DNA of 40,867 nucleotides from Rhodospirillales bacterium (GTDB lineage Bacteria; Pseudomonadota; Alphaproteobacteria; Acetobacterales; Acetobacteraceae). The stretch's first letter is position 1, and every line of letters begins with the position of its first letter. A program made the position numbers and the translations under genes. The notes beneath the pieces are model-generated. The model worked only from the letters and a program-made list of their open reading frames with translations, had not been told where the DNA came from and did not search any database. Shown one piece after another: positions 28,206 to 36,274 of this stretch. The stretch lies in contig JANXSM010000132.1 in assembly GCA_025352665.1 (NCBI GenBank), positions 1 to 40,867 of the forward strand, read 5' to 3'.

Positions 28206-29690
28206 ATGGACCAAACCTGGCTCGACCCAACCGATCGCAGCGATCAGACCGAGCCAGGTTCACTCGACCCCTCCGACTGGCCCGCGCTGCGCAAGCTTGG
28301 CCACCGCATGCTCGACGATATGTTCGACCACCTCGAACGCCGCCGCACCCAGCCGGTCTGGCAAAAATTGCCCGACGCCAGCCGCAAGGCGCTGCACGTG
28401 CCTCTGCCGCAAACACCGACTGGCGCAGCCGACGTCTATGAAACATTCCGCACCCACGTCGTGCCCTATTCCGTCGGCAACACCCATCCCGGCTTCATGG
28501 GCTGGGTGCACGGCGGCGGCACCCCCCTCGGCATGCTCGCCGAAATGCTGGCCGGCGGCCTTAACGCCAATCTCGGCGGCCGCGACCACGCGCCCATCGA
28601 AATCGAGCGCGAGGTAATACGCTGGTCGGCCGAGTTGCTCGGCCTGCCCGCCGAAACCTCAGGCCTCGTCGTCACCGGCACCTCCACCGCCAATCTGATC
28701 GGCGTTCTCGCCGCCCGTCGTGCCGCACTCGGCCCCGGCGTGCGCCGCCACGGCACCAACGCGGCTCGCCTGGTCGCCTACACCTCCGACCGCGCACATG
28801 GTTGCATCTCCCGCGCCATGGACATCGCAGGCCTCGGCACCCAAGCCCTGCGCCTGGTGCCAGTGGACACCGATCACCGCATGGACCTGCTGGCGCTGTC
28901 GGACCTGATCGCCCGCGACACCGCCGCCGGCTTCAAACCCTTCCTCATCGTCGGCACCGCTGGAACCGTCGACATCGGCGCCATCGACGATCTCAACTTG
29001 ATCGCCCACATGGCCCGCCACGCCGGCGCCTGGTTTCACGTCGACGGCGCGTTCGGCGCCATGGCCGCCCTCTCCCCCCACCTGCGCCCCCTGCTCGCAG
29101 GCATCGAACGCGCCGACTCCGTCGCCTTCGACTTCCATAAATGGATGCAGGTGCCCTACGATGCCGGCTGCGTGCTGGTGCGCGACCCCGACCGTCACCT
29201 CGCAACCTTCGCCCAGGATGCCGCCTACCTCAAGCGCACCGCTCGCGGCCTCGCCGGCGGCGACCCCTGGCCCTGCGACCTCGGCCCCGAACTCTCCCGT
29301 GGCTTCCGTGCGCTCAAAGTCTGGATGACCTGGAAAGTATTCGGCACCGAACGCCTCGGCGCCATGGTCGAACAAAGCTGCGAAGTGGCCCAGGCCCTCG
29401 CCAACCGCGTCGACCGCGAACCCACGCTGGAACGCGCAGCCCCCGTCGCCCTCAACATCGTCTGCTTCCGCATCCGCGGCATGGACGAACACGACACCCA
29501 GGACATCGTGGCCAACGTTCAGGAATCCGGCGAAGCCGCCCCCTCCACCACCGTCATCGACGGCCGCCTCACCATCCGCTGCGCCCTGGTCAACCACCGC
29601 ACCCGCCCCGAAGACGCCAACCGCACCCTCAACGCCATCCTCCACGCCGCCACCCGGTGCCCGGTGCCCGGTGGCGTGAAGCTGAGGTAG
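28206..29690 (+). CDS. Group II PLP decarboxylase (aromatic-amino-acid/glutamate type)
   Basis: The 494-residue product is a group II amino-acid decarboxylase. PLP would bind Lys312 in DFHKWM, with His198 in DRAHGC stacking on the ring and Asp280 in FHVDGAFG contacting the pyridine nitrogen. GNTHPGFMGWVHG at 91-103 is the substrate-side loop. The family contains tyrosine, tryptophan, DOPA, glutamate, diaminobutyrate and aspartate decarboxylases; substrate is not readable here. An aspartate- or beta-alanine-related role would be attractive next to uracil degradation but is only inference. It starts 47 bases after upp with no obvious ribosome site, and a hairpin sits just inside the coding region. 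Its stop codon lies within the terminal inverted repeat. Confidence 0.9.
   Translation: MDQTWLDPTDRSDQTEPGSLDPSDWPALRKLGHRMLDDMFDHLERRRTQPVWQKLPDASRKALHVPLPQTPTGAADVYETFRTHVVPYSVGNTHPGFMGWVHGGGTPLGMLAEMLAGGLNANLGGRDHAPIEIEREVIRWSAELLGLPAETSGLVVTGTSTANLIGVLAARRAALGPGVRRHGTNAARLVAYTSDRAHGCISRAMDIAGLGTQALRLVPVDTDHRMDLLALSDLIARDTAAGFKPFLIVGTAGTVDIGAIDDLNLIAHMARHAGAWFHVDGAFGAMAALSPHLRPLLAGIERADSVAFDFHKWMQVPYDAGCVLVRDPDRHLATFAQDAAYLKRTARGLAGGDPWPCDLGPELSRGFRALKVWMTWKVFGTERLGAMVEQSCEVAQALANRVDREPTLERAAPVALNIVCFRIRGMDEHDTQDIVANVQESGEAAPSTTVIDGRLTIRCALVNHRTRPEDANRTLNAILHAATRCPVPGGVKLR
28214..28260 (+). other. Nested hairpin just after the decarboxylase start codon
   Basis: An 11-base perfect stem (28214-28224 with 28250-28260) encloses a second stem of five bases (28233-28237 with 28241-28245, loop CAG). 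It begins six bases after the start codon at 28206-28208, so it falls within the ribosome footprint and could limit initiation. It encodes part of the low-complexity Asp/Ser/Thr-rich N-terminus. Confidence 0.45.
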
Positions 29691-29730
29691 CAAGGCGAGG
29701 GGCTCTGCCCCCTCGCCTTGCTACCTCAGC
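29681..29730. terminator. 22-bp perfect inverted repeat between convergent genes
   Basis: The arms 29681-29702 and 29709-29730 pair perfectly over 22 bases around a six-base loop. The left arm contains the last codons and the stop of the decarboxylase (29688-29690). The right arm ends one base before the prfC stop (29732-29734). It fills the whole convergent gap and can fold on both transcripts, so a bidirectional terminator is likely, although neither side has a clear run of T residues. Confidence 0.75.
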
Positions 29731-29731
29731 C

Positions 29732-31273
29732 TCAGGCCGCCGTAGCCTCAGCGCGGAAGTCTTTGATATCACGGAATTTCAGGCCTGGATTTAGGTCTGT
29801 TGTGCGTCGCATCATGAAATTGCTGGTGGCGAGGAACACCGGGTCGCCGTCCACATCATCTGCCATGGCGCTGCGGTTGCTGCTTTCGAACGCTTCGATC
29901 GCGAGCTTGTCGCCGGACACCCAGCGCGCCAGCTGATACGGCGTCGTCTCGAAATCGATGCCCACGCCGTATTCGCCTTGCATGCGGGACTGCAGCACGT
30001 CGAGCTGTAGGGTGCCGACCACGCCCACCATCGGCGGCGATCCGTCCTGCGGGCGGAACAGCTGAACCACCCCTTCCTCGGCCAGTTCCTGCAGCGCCTG
30101 GCGCAGTTTCTTGGCCTTCATCGCGTCGCCCAGCCGCACCCGGCGGAGGATTTCGGGCGCGAAATACGGCACGCCCACGAAGTTCAGATCCTCGACCTCG
30201 GAGAGCGTGTCGCCGATCCGCAGGGTGCCGTGGTTGGGAATGCCCACCACGTCGCCGGCATACGCCTCGTCGGCAATCTGGCGGTCGCGTGCGAAAAAGA
30301 ACTGCGGCGCGTGCAGCGGAATGAGCTTGCCGGTGCGCACCTGTTTCAGCCGCATGCCGCGCACGAGCTTGCCCGAGCACACGCGCGCAAAAGCAATGCG
30401 GTCACGATGGTTCGGGTCCATATTCGCTTGGATTTTGAACACCAGCGCCGTCAGATTGCTCTCTCCGGCTTCAACGATCCGCGTGTCCGCTGGCTGCGCC
30501 CTGGGCCGCGGCCCGTATTCGGCGAGCCCCTCCAGCAAATCCTCCACGCCGATGTCACGAATGGCCGAGCCAAAATAAACCGGCGTCAAATGCCCGGCAG
30601 CGAAACTCGCCACATCGAACTCGGGCAGCGCCCCATGCACGAGGTCAAGTTCCTCGCCCATGGCGATCATGCGCGCGTCGGACTGCGGCAAATCGATGGT
30701 GGTCCGATAGCGGCGCTTGCGGATGTCGTACGTGCCGACGAACTCGGAAGCCCGCCCCACCGGCCAGGTCACCGGCGCCGTGTCCAACGCGAGCGCCGAT
30801 GACACTTCGTCGAGCAATGCGAACGCGTCCTGCGCCTCGCGATCCATCTTGTTGATGAAGGTGATGATGGGGATGTCTCGCAGCCGGCAGATTTCCAACA
30901 GCTTGCGCGTGCGGGCTTCGATGCCCTTGGCCGCATCGATCACCATCACAGCCGCGTCCACAGCGGTCAGCGTGCGATAGGTGTCCTCGGAAAAATCCTC
31001 ATGGCCGGGCGTGTCGAGCAGGTTGAACACGCAGCCGCCGAACTCGAACGTCATCACCGAGGTCACCACGGAAATGCCGCGATCCCGTTCGATGCCCATC
31101 CAATCCGACCGTGTCCGCCGCCGCTCGCCCTTGGCGCGCACGTTGCCGGCCAGCTGAATGGCGCCACCGGCGCGCAGCAGCCGCTCGGTCAATGTGGTCT
31201 TGCCGGCATCGGGATGGGAAATGATCGCAAACGTACGCCGCCGCGCGATCTCAGTGGCCAAATCTGTGCTCAT
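29732..31273 (-). CDS. prfC: Peptide chain release factor 3
   Basis: The 513-residue product is the translational GTPase RF3, which removes RF1/RF2 from the ribosome after termination. G1 is SHPDAGKTT at 19-27. A conserved switch region MGIERDRGISV, G3 as DTPGHEDF and G4 as NKMDRE follow in order. The RF3-specific C-terminal part contains FRPQDGSPPMVGVVGTLQLDVL. Length is slightly under the E. coli 529 residues. The start at 31273 gives the standard N-terminus; no strong ribosome site is visible. It is a housekeeping gene, apparently monocistronic. Confidence 0.98.
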   Translation of the reverse strand: MSTDLATEIARRRTFAIISHPDAGKTTLTERLLRAGGAIQLAGNVRAKGERRRTRSDWMGIERDRGISVVTSVMTFEFGGCVFNLLDTPGHEDFSEDTYRTLTAVDAAVMVIDAAKGIEARTRKLLEICRLRDIPIITFINKMDREAQDAFALLDEVSSALALDTAPVTWPVGRASEFVGTYDIRKRRYRTTIDLPQSDARMIAMGEELDLVHGALPEFDVASFAAGHLTPVYFGSAIRDIGVEDLLEGLAEYGPRPRAQPADTRIVEAGESNLTALVFKIQANMDPNHRDRIAFARVCSGKLVRGMRLKQVRTGKLIPLHAPQFFFARDRQIADEAYAGDVVGIPNHGTLRIGDTLSEVEDLNFVGVPYFAPEILRRVRLGDAMKAKKLRQALQELAEEGVVQLFRPQDGSPPMVGVVGTLQLDVLQSRMQGEYGVGIDFETTPYQLARWVSGDKLAIEAFESSNRSAMADDVDGDPVFLATSNFMMRRTTDLNPGLKFRDIKDFRAEATAA

Positions 31274-31304
31274 GCGAGCGGGTTATAGGCGAAGGAAGGC
31301 CAAG

Positions 31305-31329
31305 AAGACCAGGGCAGCACCCTGGTCTT
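31305..31329. terminator. Intrinsic-terminator-like hairpin downstream of SBP gene
   Basis: A ten-base perfect stem (31305-31314 with 31320-31329, loop of five) lies eight bases beyond the stop of the leftward binding-protein gene and upstream of prfC. On the minus strand it is followed by CTTGG rather than a T run; on the plus strand TTTA follows. It probably separates the binding-protein transcript from prfC. Confidence 0.65.
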
Positions 31330-31337
31330 TTAGCTGC

Positions 31338-32912
31338 CTACTTTACGGTGACCCAGCGCATCGGGAAGTAGTTGTCCGCGGGCTGCGTCAGTTCGATGTT
31401 GTTCTTGGCCGCCCAGACGATGGTCTGCTGATGCAGCGGGATCGTCCCGAAATCGGTCTGGATGGTCTTCATCGCGTCGTCGATCATCGCCAGGCGCTTG
31501 GTGTTGTCGAGCTCGACGCCGATCTTGGCGATGAGATCGTCGACATGCGCGTTGGAATAACCGCCGTCATTGCCCAAGCCATGGCCGCCGGGCGCGCGGG
31601 TCTCCATGAGCTGCTTGAGCGCGTTGTGGGCATCGTAGGTCGCCGGCGTCCAGCCCAGCATGTAGAAGCTGGTCTCGTAGCGGGGATAGCCGACCTCGGC
31701 GAAGAACTTCACCTTGGTGCGCGCATACACCTCCACCTTGATGCCCACCTTGGCCATCATGCCGGAAATGGCGGTGCAGATCGCCTCGTCGTTGACATAG
31801 CGGTCGTTCGGGCAATCCAGCGTGATGCCGAAGCCATCGGGATACCCGGCCTCGGCGAGCAGCGCCTTCGCCCGCGCGATGTCGGTCTTCGGCCTCTCGT
31901 TCAGTGCTGCGTTGAAGCCGGTGATCCCCTGCCCCCAAAGCTCCCAGGTCGGCTTCGCCTGGCCGCGCATCACCACACGGGCAATCGCGTTCTCATCGAT
32001 GGCGAGTGCGAAGGCCTCCCGCACGCGGCGGTCCTTCAACGGATTCTTGCCCTTGACGGTCGATTTCAGCAGCTCGTTGTTGAACTGGTCCAGGCCCAGA
32101 TAGATGGTGCGCAGCTCCGGCCCCTGGATCAGTTTGAGCCCCGGGGTCTTGCTGATCCGGTCGATGTCCTGCGTGGGCACCGAATAGATCATATCCATTT
32201 CGCCCGACAGCAAGGCAGCGACGCGGGTGGGGGCCGAGTTGATGACCGTGAATTCGAACCGGTCGATATTATGCTCGGGCTTGTCCCACCAGCCTGGATT
32301 CTTTTCCATAACCGTCCGCCGATCCGGCTCACGCAAGGTCAGCCGGAACGGGCCAGTGCCCATGGCCAGGCGCAGCGCCGGGTTCTCATTGGTGCCAACG
32401 ATTGCGGGTTCGGCCGAGTTGTTCTTGATCAACCAGGCCTTGTTCATGATCATCACGCTCGTCAGCTCGGACAGCAAGATCGGGTCTGGCCCGAGCGTCT
32501 CAATGTCCACCGTGCCGTCATCGACTCGGCGCACTTCCTTGATCGAGGCCACCACGTCCGACTGCTGCGAGCTCTTGGAGCGAATGCGGCCAAACGAGAA
32601 CACCACATCATCGGCACTCAGCGCACTGCCGTCTTCCCATTTCACGCCTGGCCGCAGCTTAAAGCGCCACACCACCGGGCTGGTCTGCGACCAGCTTTCG
32701 GCCAGCGCCGGCTCCACGCTCAGCTTTTTGTCGCGGCGCACCAACGGCTCGTAGATGTTGGCGAGCAGCGAGTTCTGCACGGTTTCGTTCAGCGTGTTCG
32801 GGTCCATGGCGCGCACGTCGCCATCGTTCGCCCATTTGAACACCGCAGCCTGCGTGGGCACCGCCCAAGCCGCCGCCAACAACAATCCCAGGGCCTGGAG
32901 GCGCTTACGCAT
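31338..32912 (-). CDS. Orphan family-5 solute-binding protein
   Basis: The 524-residue product has a signal peptide (MRKR, hydrophobic core, TQA before Ala23) and the family-5 pattern: LAESWSQTSPVVWRFKLRPG, WEDGSALSADDVVFSFGRI, VREAFALAIDENAIARVV, and AKALLAEAGYPDGFG. It would bind a peptide, opine or amide in the periplasm. No permease or ATPase adjoins it, so it must use a transporter elsewhere, possibly one of the two peptide-type sets in this window. GGGGAG lies seven bases before the ATG. Asparaginase II lies 101 bases upstream in the same direction. Confidence 0.94.
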   Translation of the reverse strand: MRKRLQALGLLLAAAWAVPTQAAVFKWANDGDVRAMDPNTLNETVQNSLLANIYEPLVRRDKKLSVEPALAESWSQTSPVVWRFKLRPGVKWEDGSALSADDVVFSFGRIRSKSSQQSDVVASIKEVRRVDDGTVDIETLGPDPILLSELTSVMIMNKAWLIKNNSAEPAIVGTNENPALRLAMGTGPFRLTLREPDRRTVMEKNPGWWDKPEHNIDRFEFTVINSAPTRVAALLSGEMDMIYSVPTQDIDRISKTPGLKLIQGPELRTIYLGLDQFNNELLKSTVKGKNPLKDRRVREAFALAIDENAIARVVMRGQAKPTWELWGQGITGFNAALNERPKTDIARAKALLAEAGYPDGFGITLDCPNDRYVNDEAICTAISGMMAKVGIKVEVYARTKVKFFAEVGYPRYETSFYMLGWTPATYDAHNALKQLMETRAPGGHGLGNDGGYSNAHVDDLIAKIGVELDNTKRLAMIDDAMKTIQTDFGTIPLHQQTIVWAAKNNIELTQPADNYFPMRWVTVK

Positions 32913-33013
32913 GATGATCTCCCCACAATACTGTGTACGAGATTACCGGCAAAGCAGGAGCGTGCAACCAACATACCCGGGCGCAGAGCGACCAAACTGA
33001 CAATTTTTCAGCA

Positions 33014-34006
33014 CTACCCCAGCGCTGACGTCGGTCTGAGCCCACCGACCGTGATGCCGTTCCAGTTGGTCAGCTCCGGTCGTGTGAACGATGTCATTTC
33101 CTCCTGCTCCAGTCCGAGCAACCGCGTCACCAGTGCCGCGGTCGCCACCTCGGCCGCCCGGCCCGCGCCGTCGTCGCATTTAACGGCAATTCCATACCCC
33201 AGCTCCGGCAGGGCAACGCAGAACACCCCCTCGGCCCCGGTCTTGCTGAACACGCGCGGCCCGAGCGCTGTCATCAGCCGCGTGTCGAACCGTCCGGTGC
33301 CGGCCACCATGAACGGGTTGGCAGCCACCGCGGCACGAATCCGCGCCGCCGCCGCCGCACGCTCGGTGGACATCCCCGCCCCGCTGCCGAACCGCGCAAA
33401 GGCCAGTGCCAGCGCGCGCAGCGGCACGGCATAGGTCGGGATCGAACAGCCATCCACAGCTCGGTTGGCTTCGCTGAGTACCACACCTGTGGTGTCGGCC
33501 AAGGCCGCGGTCACGGCCCGCATCGTGGGGTGATCCGGCGCGACATAGCCGGCGGGATCCTCCCCCCGATCGCAGGCAAGGCAGATGAACCCCGCATGCT
33601 TGCCCGAACAGTTGTTGTGCAGAGCGCTCGCGGTGTGCCCCGACGCCGCCAGCGCACGGGCCGATCCGGTATGGGACGGCCACTGCACCCCGCATTCGAG
33701 GCTGGCTCCGTCGCGCCCGGCCTTGTTCAGCATCGACAGAGCCGCCGCGACATGGGCGGGTTCACCGGAATGGGACGAGCAGGCGAAGGCAATCTCAGCC
33801 TCGCTCAGGCCCAGCCGATCAGCGGCCCCGCTCTCCACCAGCGGCAAGGCCAGCAACGCCTTCACCGCCGAGCGCGGAAACACCGCCTGCTCGACATCGC
33901 CCACCGCTGACACGACGCCGCCCGCCGCGTCGACCACAACGGCCGCCCCGGCATGGCGCGATTCAACCCAATCGCCGCGCGTCACCTCAACCAGAACCGG
34001 ATCCAT
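33014..34006 (-). CDS. L-asparaginase II, Rhizobium (ReAII) type
   Basis: The 330-residue product belongs to the class 3 asparaginases exemplified by Rhizobium etli ReAII, unrelated to E. coli-type enzymes. The catalytic Ser46 and Lys49 lie in RSAVK, Ser78 in SSHSGEP, and the Zn-binding trio Cys133, Lys136 and Cys187 in NNCSGKH and DGCSIP, each two below the ReAII numbering. It hydrolyses asparagine to aspartate and ammonia. There is no signal peptide, so it is cytoplasmic. GAGGGG precedes the ATG by six bases. It may cooperate with the peptide/amide uptake genes in nitrogen scavenging. Confidence 0.95.
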   Translation of the reverse strand: MDPVLVEVTRGDWVESRHAGAAVVVDAAGGVVSAVGDVEQAVFPRSAVKALLALPLVESGAADRLGLSEAEIAFACSSHSGEPAHVAAALSMLNKAGRDGASLECGVQWPSHTGSARALAASGHTASALHNNCSGKHAGFICLACDRGEDPAGYVAPDHPTMRAVTAALADTTGVVLSEANRAVDGCSIPTYAVPLRALALAFARFGSGAGMSTERAAAAARIRAAVAANPFMVAGTGRFDTRLMTALGPRVFSKTGAEGVFCVALPELGYGIAVKCDDGAGRAAEVATAALVTRLLGLEQEEMTSFTRPELTNWNGITVGGLRPTSALG

Positions 34007-34265
34007 GCGTGCCCCTCAGTTACAACGGCTACACCCTGAGAGAACTGTCCGCGACGGACAAGGGCCGGAGCGCATGACAGGCTTTGCGCAACAATGGATA
34101 TGCTGGAGCGCGTGACCATATCCGGTGGCTCGATTGCCATCACCGCATGTCGCTGGACGGCAATCCCGCCCCCAACCACACCCCCTGGGTCGGCGTGCAA
34201 TGGCTGATCACCGGGAAAACCCAGGGCGGAACGCACCGCCACTCCGACCGGACCAGTTTTGTCGC

Positions 34266-34291
34266 GTGATTCATTCTTCAGTCATCACGCT
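34266..34291. repeat. Shortened copy of dispersed hairpin repeat
   Basis: GTGATTCA followed closely by TTC.TCAGTCATCACGCT matches the right part of the element at 36171-36274, with about 16 internal bases missing. The remaining bases can still fold (GTGAT with ATCAC). It lies just beyond the rpsD terminator. Confidence 0.5.
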
Positions 34292-34308
34292 GAAATCTGA
34301 CAAAAAAA

Positions 34309-34335
34309 GGGCTGCCACACACAGTGTGGCAGCCC
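34309..34335 (-). terminator. Rho-independent terminator of rpsD
   Basis: A twelve-base perfect stem (34309-34320 with 34324-34335, loop ACA). On the minus strand it is followed by seven T residues (34308-34302), a textbook intrinsic terminator 67 bases after the rpsD stop. A-rich bases on the other side may also allow weak termination in the opposite direction. Confidence 0.92.
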
Positions 34336-34402
34336 CAAAAATCAATATTCTCAAAACCTGTCTCTCTACGTGGCCGTTCCCGGCGGGTTGAGAGACAGAG
34401 TT

Positions 34403-35020
34403 TCAGCGGGAGTAGAACTCGACGACCAGGTTCGGCTCCATTTGCACCGGATACGGCACGTCCGTCAGCTTCGGCGCGCGGATGAACCGGCCCTTCATGG
34501 CGCGGTGATCCACCTCGACATACTCAGGCACGTCGCGCTCGCTGGTCTGCGAGGCATCGAGCACCATAGCGAGCTGCTTGGATTTCTCCTTCACCTCGAT
34601 GATGTCGTTGTCCTTCACCAAATAGGACGGAATATTGACGCGCTTGCCGTTCACCGTGACATGGCCGTGGTTGACGAACTGGCGGGCGGCGAACGGTGTG
34701 ATCGCAAGCTTCATGCGATAGATCACCGCATCCAGGCGACGCTCCAGCAACTCGATCAAATTCTCCGAGGTGTCGCCCTTGCGGCGCACGGCCTCGAAAT
34801 AATACTTGCGGAACTGCTTCTCGCCGATGTTGCCGTAGTAGCCCTTCAGCTTCTGCTTCGCCATCAGCTGAATGCCGAAATCGGTCGGCTTGCCCTTGCG
34901 GCGCTGGCCGTGCTGGCCGGGGCCGTAATCGCGCTTGGCCAGCGGCGACTTCGGACGTCCCCAAAGATTCACGCCAAGGCGGCGATTGATCTTATATTTA
35001 CTCTCTGCACGCTTCGTCAT
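34403..35020 (-). CDS. rpsD: 30S ribosomal protein S4
   Basis: The 205-residue product is S4, a primary 16S rRNA-binding protein that nucleates the small subunit. The N-terminus has [14 protein letters not shown] in place of the Zn-binding form, followed by [20 protein letters not shown]. The S4 RNA-binding domain is [10 protein letters not shown]...[19 protein letters not shown], with the basic, family-typical C-terminus ending in VVEFYSR. TAGGAG lies six bases before the ATG. It stands alone with its own terminator, the usual arrangement in alphaproteobacteria, rather than in the alpha operon. Confidence 0.99.
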   Translation of the reverse strand: MTKRAESKYKINRRLGVNLWGRPKSPLAKRDYGPGQHGQRRKGKPTDFGIQLMAKQKLKGYYGNIGEKQFRKYYFEAVRRKGDTSENLIELLERRLDAVIYRMKLAITPFAARQFVNHGHVTVNGKRVNIPSYLVKDNDIIEVKEKSKQLAMVLDASQTSERDVPEYVEVDHRAMKGRFIRAPKLTDVPYPVQMEPNLVVEFYSR

Positions 35021-35273
35021 GCGAACTCCTAGCTACCGTACCCTATTGGGCTTTTCGGCTGTTGCACCGGTAGGCCCAATGTCAAAACGACAAAAGGCGG
35101 GCTCGATCCCCGAAGGACCGTCCACGTTCCCAGCAATGAGGAGCGTCTACCGCCCCGGTGCCGCGCTTGTCAAACCACCGCCGCGGATATCTGCCACGCG
35201 CCAACCCGGCACGCCAAACGTAGCAAGGCCCGCGCCAACCCGCGCGAGCCATTACTATGCGACCCAAGCCAGA

Positions 35274-35684
35274 TTAGTTCAGCGGAACCTTCAAACTGAT
35301 GCCAGGCAGCGGCATGCGGCGCGGCTCCTGCGTCAGCTGCGGCGTGGAGCCCTGCACGTAGCCGTCCCCGCGGAAAGCGGCCTTCTGCTGGAACAGCCCC
35401 GGGCCCACCACGGCACCGCTGGCCGCGGCGATGCGCGGTGCCAGAATATCCTGGTTGGGAATCGGGGCGGGTTCAAAACGGTTCACCGGCGGCGATGCAT
35501 CGGCCAGCATGGTGCGCTCGAGCTGCGCACGTGCCGCTGGAGGAAGCATCAGCGGGTCGAACGGGGAGGCCGCATTGGCTGCCCCGGCGACAGAAATCAT
35601 CAAAGCCAACGTCATTCCCGCGGGAGCTGCGAGGCGAAACCGCCGCGGAGCGCTCGTGACCAAGGATGCGTGTTCTGTGGACAT
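35274..35684 (-). CDS. Small predicted exported protein, unknown function
   Basis: The 136-residue product has a basic N-terminal arm, then a hydrophobic stretch at about 24-38 (MTLALMISVAGAANA) ending in a plausible signal peptidase site before Ala39-Ser40. The mature part is rich in Pro and Ala, with NRFEPAPIPNQDI and a terminal LPGISLKVPLN, and has no domain I recognise. The ATG at residue 24 would give a more ordinary signal peptide and could be the true start. It lies 253 bases upstream of rpsD in the same direction, and nothing else is recognisable in that gap. Confidence 0.62.
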   Translation of the reverse strand: MSTEHASLVTSAPRRFRLAAPAGMTLALMISVAGAANAASPFDPLMLPPAARAQLERTMLADASPPVNRFEPAPIPNQDILAPRIAAASGAVVGPGLFQQKAAFRGDGYVQGSTPQLTQEPRRMPLPGISLKVPLN

Positions 35685-35864
35685 GGCCGATTGATGCGCG
35701 GTGTTTCATCTCGGCGCAATGCTTAACGCGTGTCTCACAAATAAAAGCACGGCCGCGTTGCACCGCGAACACACGCCTGTAACTCCGCTTGCCGAAGCGA
35801 AATCGGCACCCTGGCGACGGGACAGCAACCGGCGCCGTCAAACTTGGTTCCGTCTCGGTCTAAA

Positions 35865-36089
35865 TCAGACCGAAAGATCAAGCAGCGACCCCCGCGGCAT
35901 GGTCTGCCCCGGCATCGCCGGCTGCGGCACTGGCCCGGCCTTCCCCGCGGGACCGGCCTGCTGGGGCGTGGCGCGCTGCGCCTGCACCTGCTGGATCGGG
36001 CGAGGACCGCCCACGGCGCCATTGCTGGCACTGACGGAGAAGGCAGACAGGGAACCGGAGGAGATCATGCGCTGGAGGGTGTCACGCAT
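35865..36089 (-). CDS. Small unknown protein, 74 residues
   Basis: The product starts MRDTLQRMISSGSLSAFSVSAS and continues as a Gln/Pro/Ala/Gly-rich tail with repeats of PxQ and PGQ, so it is probably disordered. No family is recognised. The base composition and third-position GC fit a real gene, but it is short and lacks a clear ribosome site. It lies between the exported protein gene and the MITE-like element, all on the minus side. Confidence 0.42.
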   Translation of the reverse strand: MRDTLQRMISSGSLSAFSVSASNGAVGGPRPIQQVQAQRATPQQAGPAGKAGPVPQPAMPGQTMPRGSLLDLSV

Positions 36090-36170
36090 TGGTTTCTAAC
36101 CCGTTAATGAGACGTACTCCAGGAAATGAAACATTCCCCGGCCCATGTCCAGCGGATTCGAAGCCCTACC

Positions 36171-36274
36171 TAGAGCGGGATGACGTCTGATAGGCGACGT
36201 TATCCCGCTCGAGCTCTTTGTTTTTCGTGTGATTCAGACCTTTCGGTGGGTCCACCTTCGGTCATCACGCTCTA
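36171..36274. repeat. 104-base MITE-like element with terminal inverted repeats
   Basis: The ends 36171-36184 and 36261-36274 are inverted copies (13 of 14 match, TAGAGCG.GATGAC) that begin with TA on both sides, as a TA target duplication would give. Inside are a 15-base hairpin with one G-T pair (36173-36187 with 36196-36210, loop of eight) and a second imperfect hairpin (36231-36270). It has no coding capacity. The right end overlaps the pgk stop codon (36272-36274). Partial relatives occur at 10730-10768 and 34266-34291. Confidence 0.65.

Larger units (their letters stand above)
34007..34402. other. 396-base gap between asparaginase and rpsD
   Basis: No gene I accept lies here. It holds a partial dispersed repeat (34266-34291), the rpsD terminator (34309-34335) and, on the minus strand, the presumed asparaginase promoter. 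A 40-codon plus-strand frame at 34147-34269 is open but has no ribosome site or recognisable features. Confidence 0.6.

Noticed and set aside
34147-34269. 40-codon plus-strand frame in the asparaginase-rpsD gap
   Set aside because: It has no ribosome site, no recognisable motif and lies among repeats; more likely chance or a relic.
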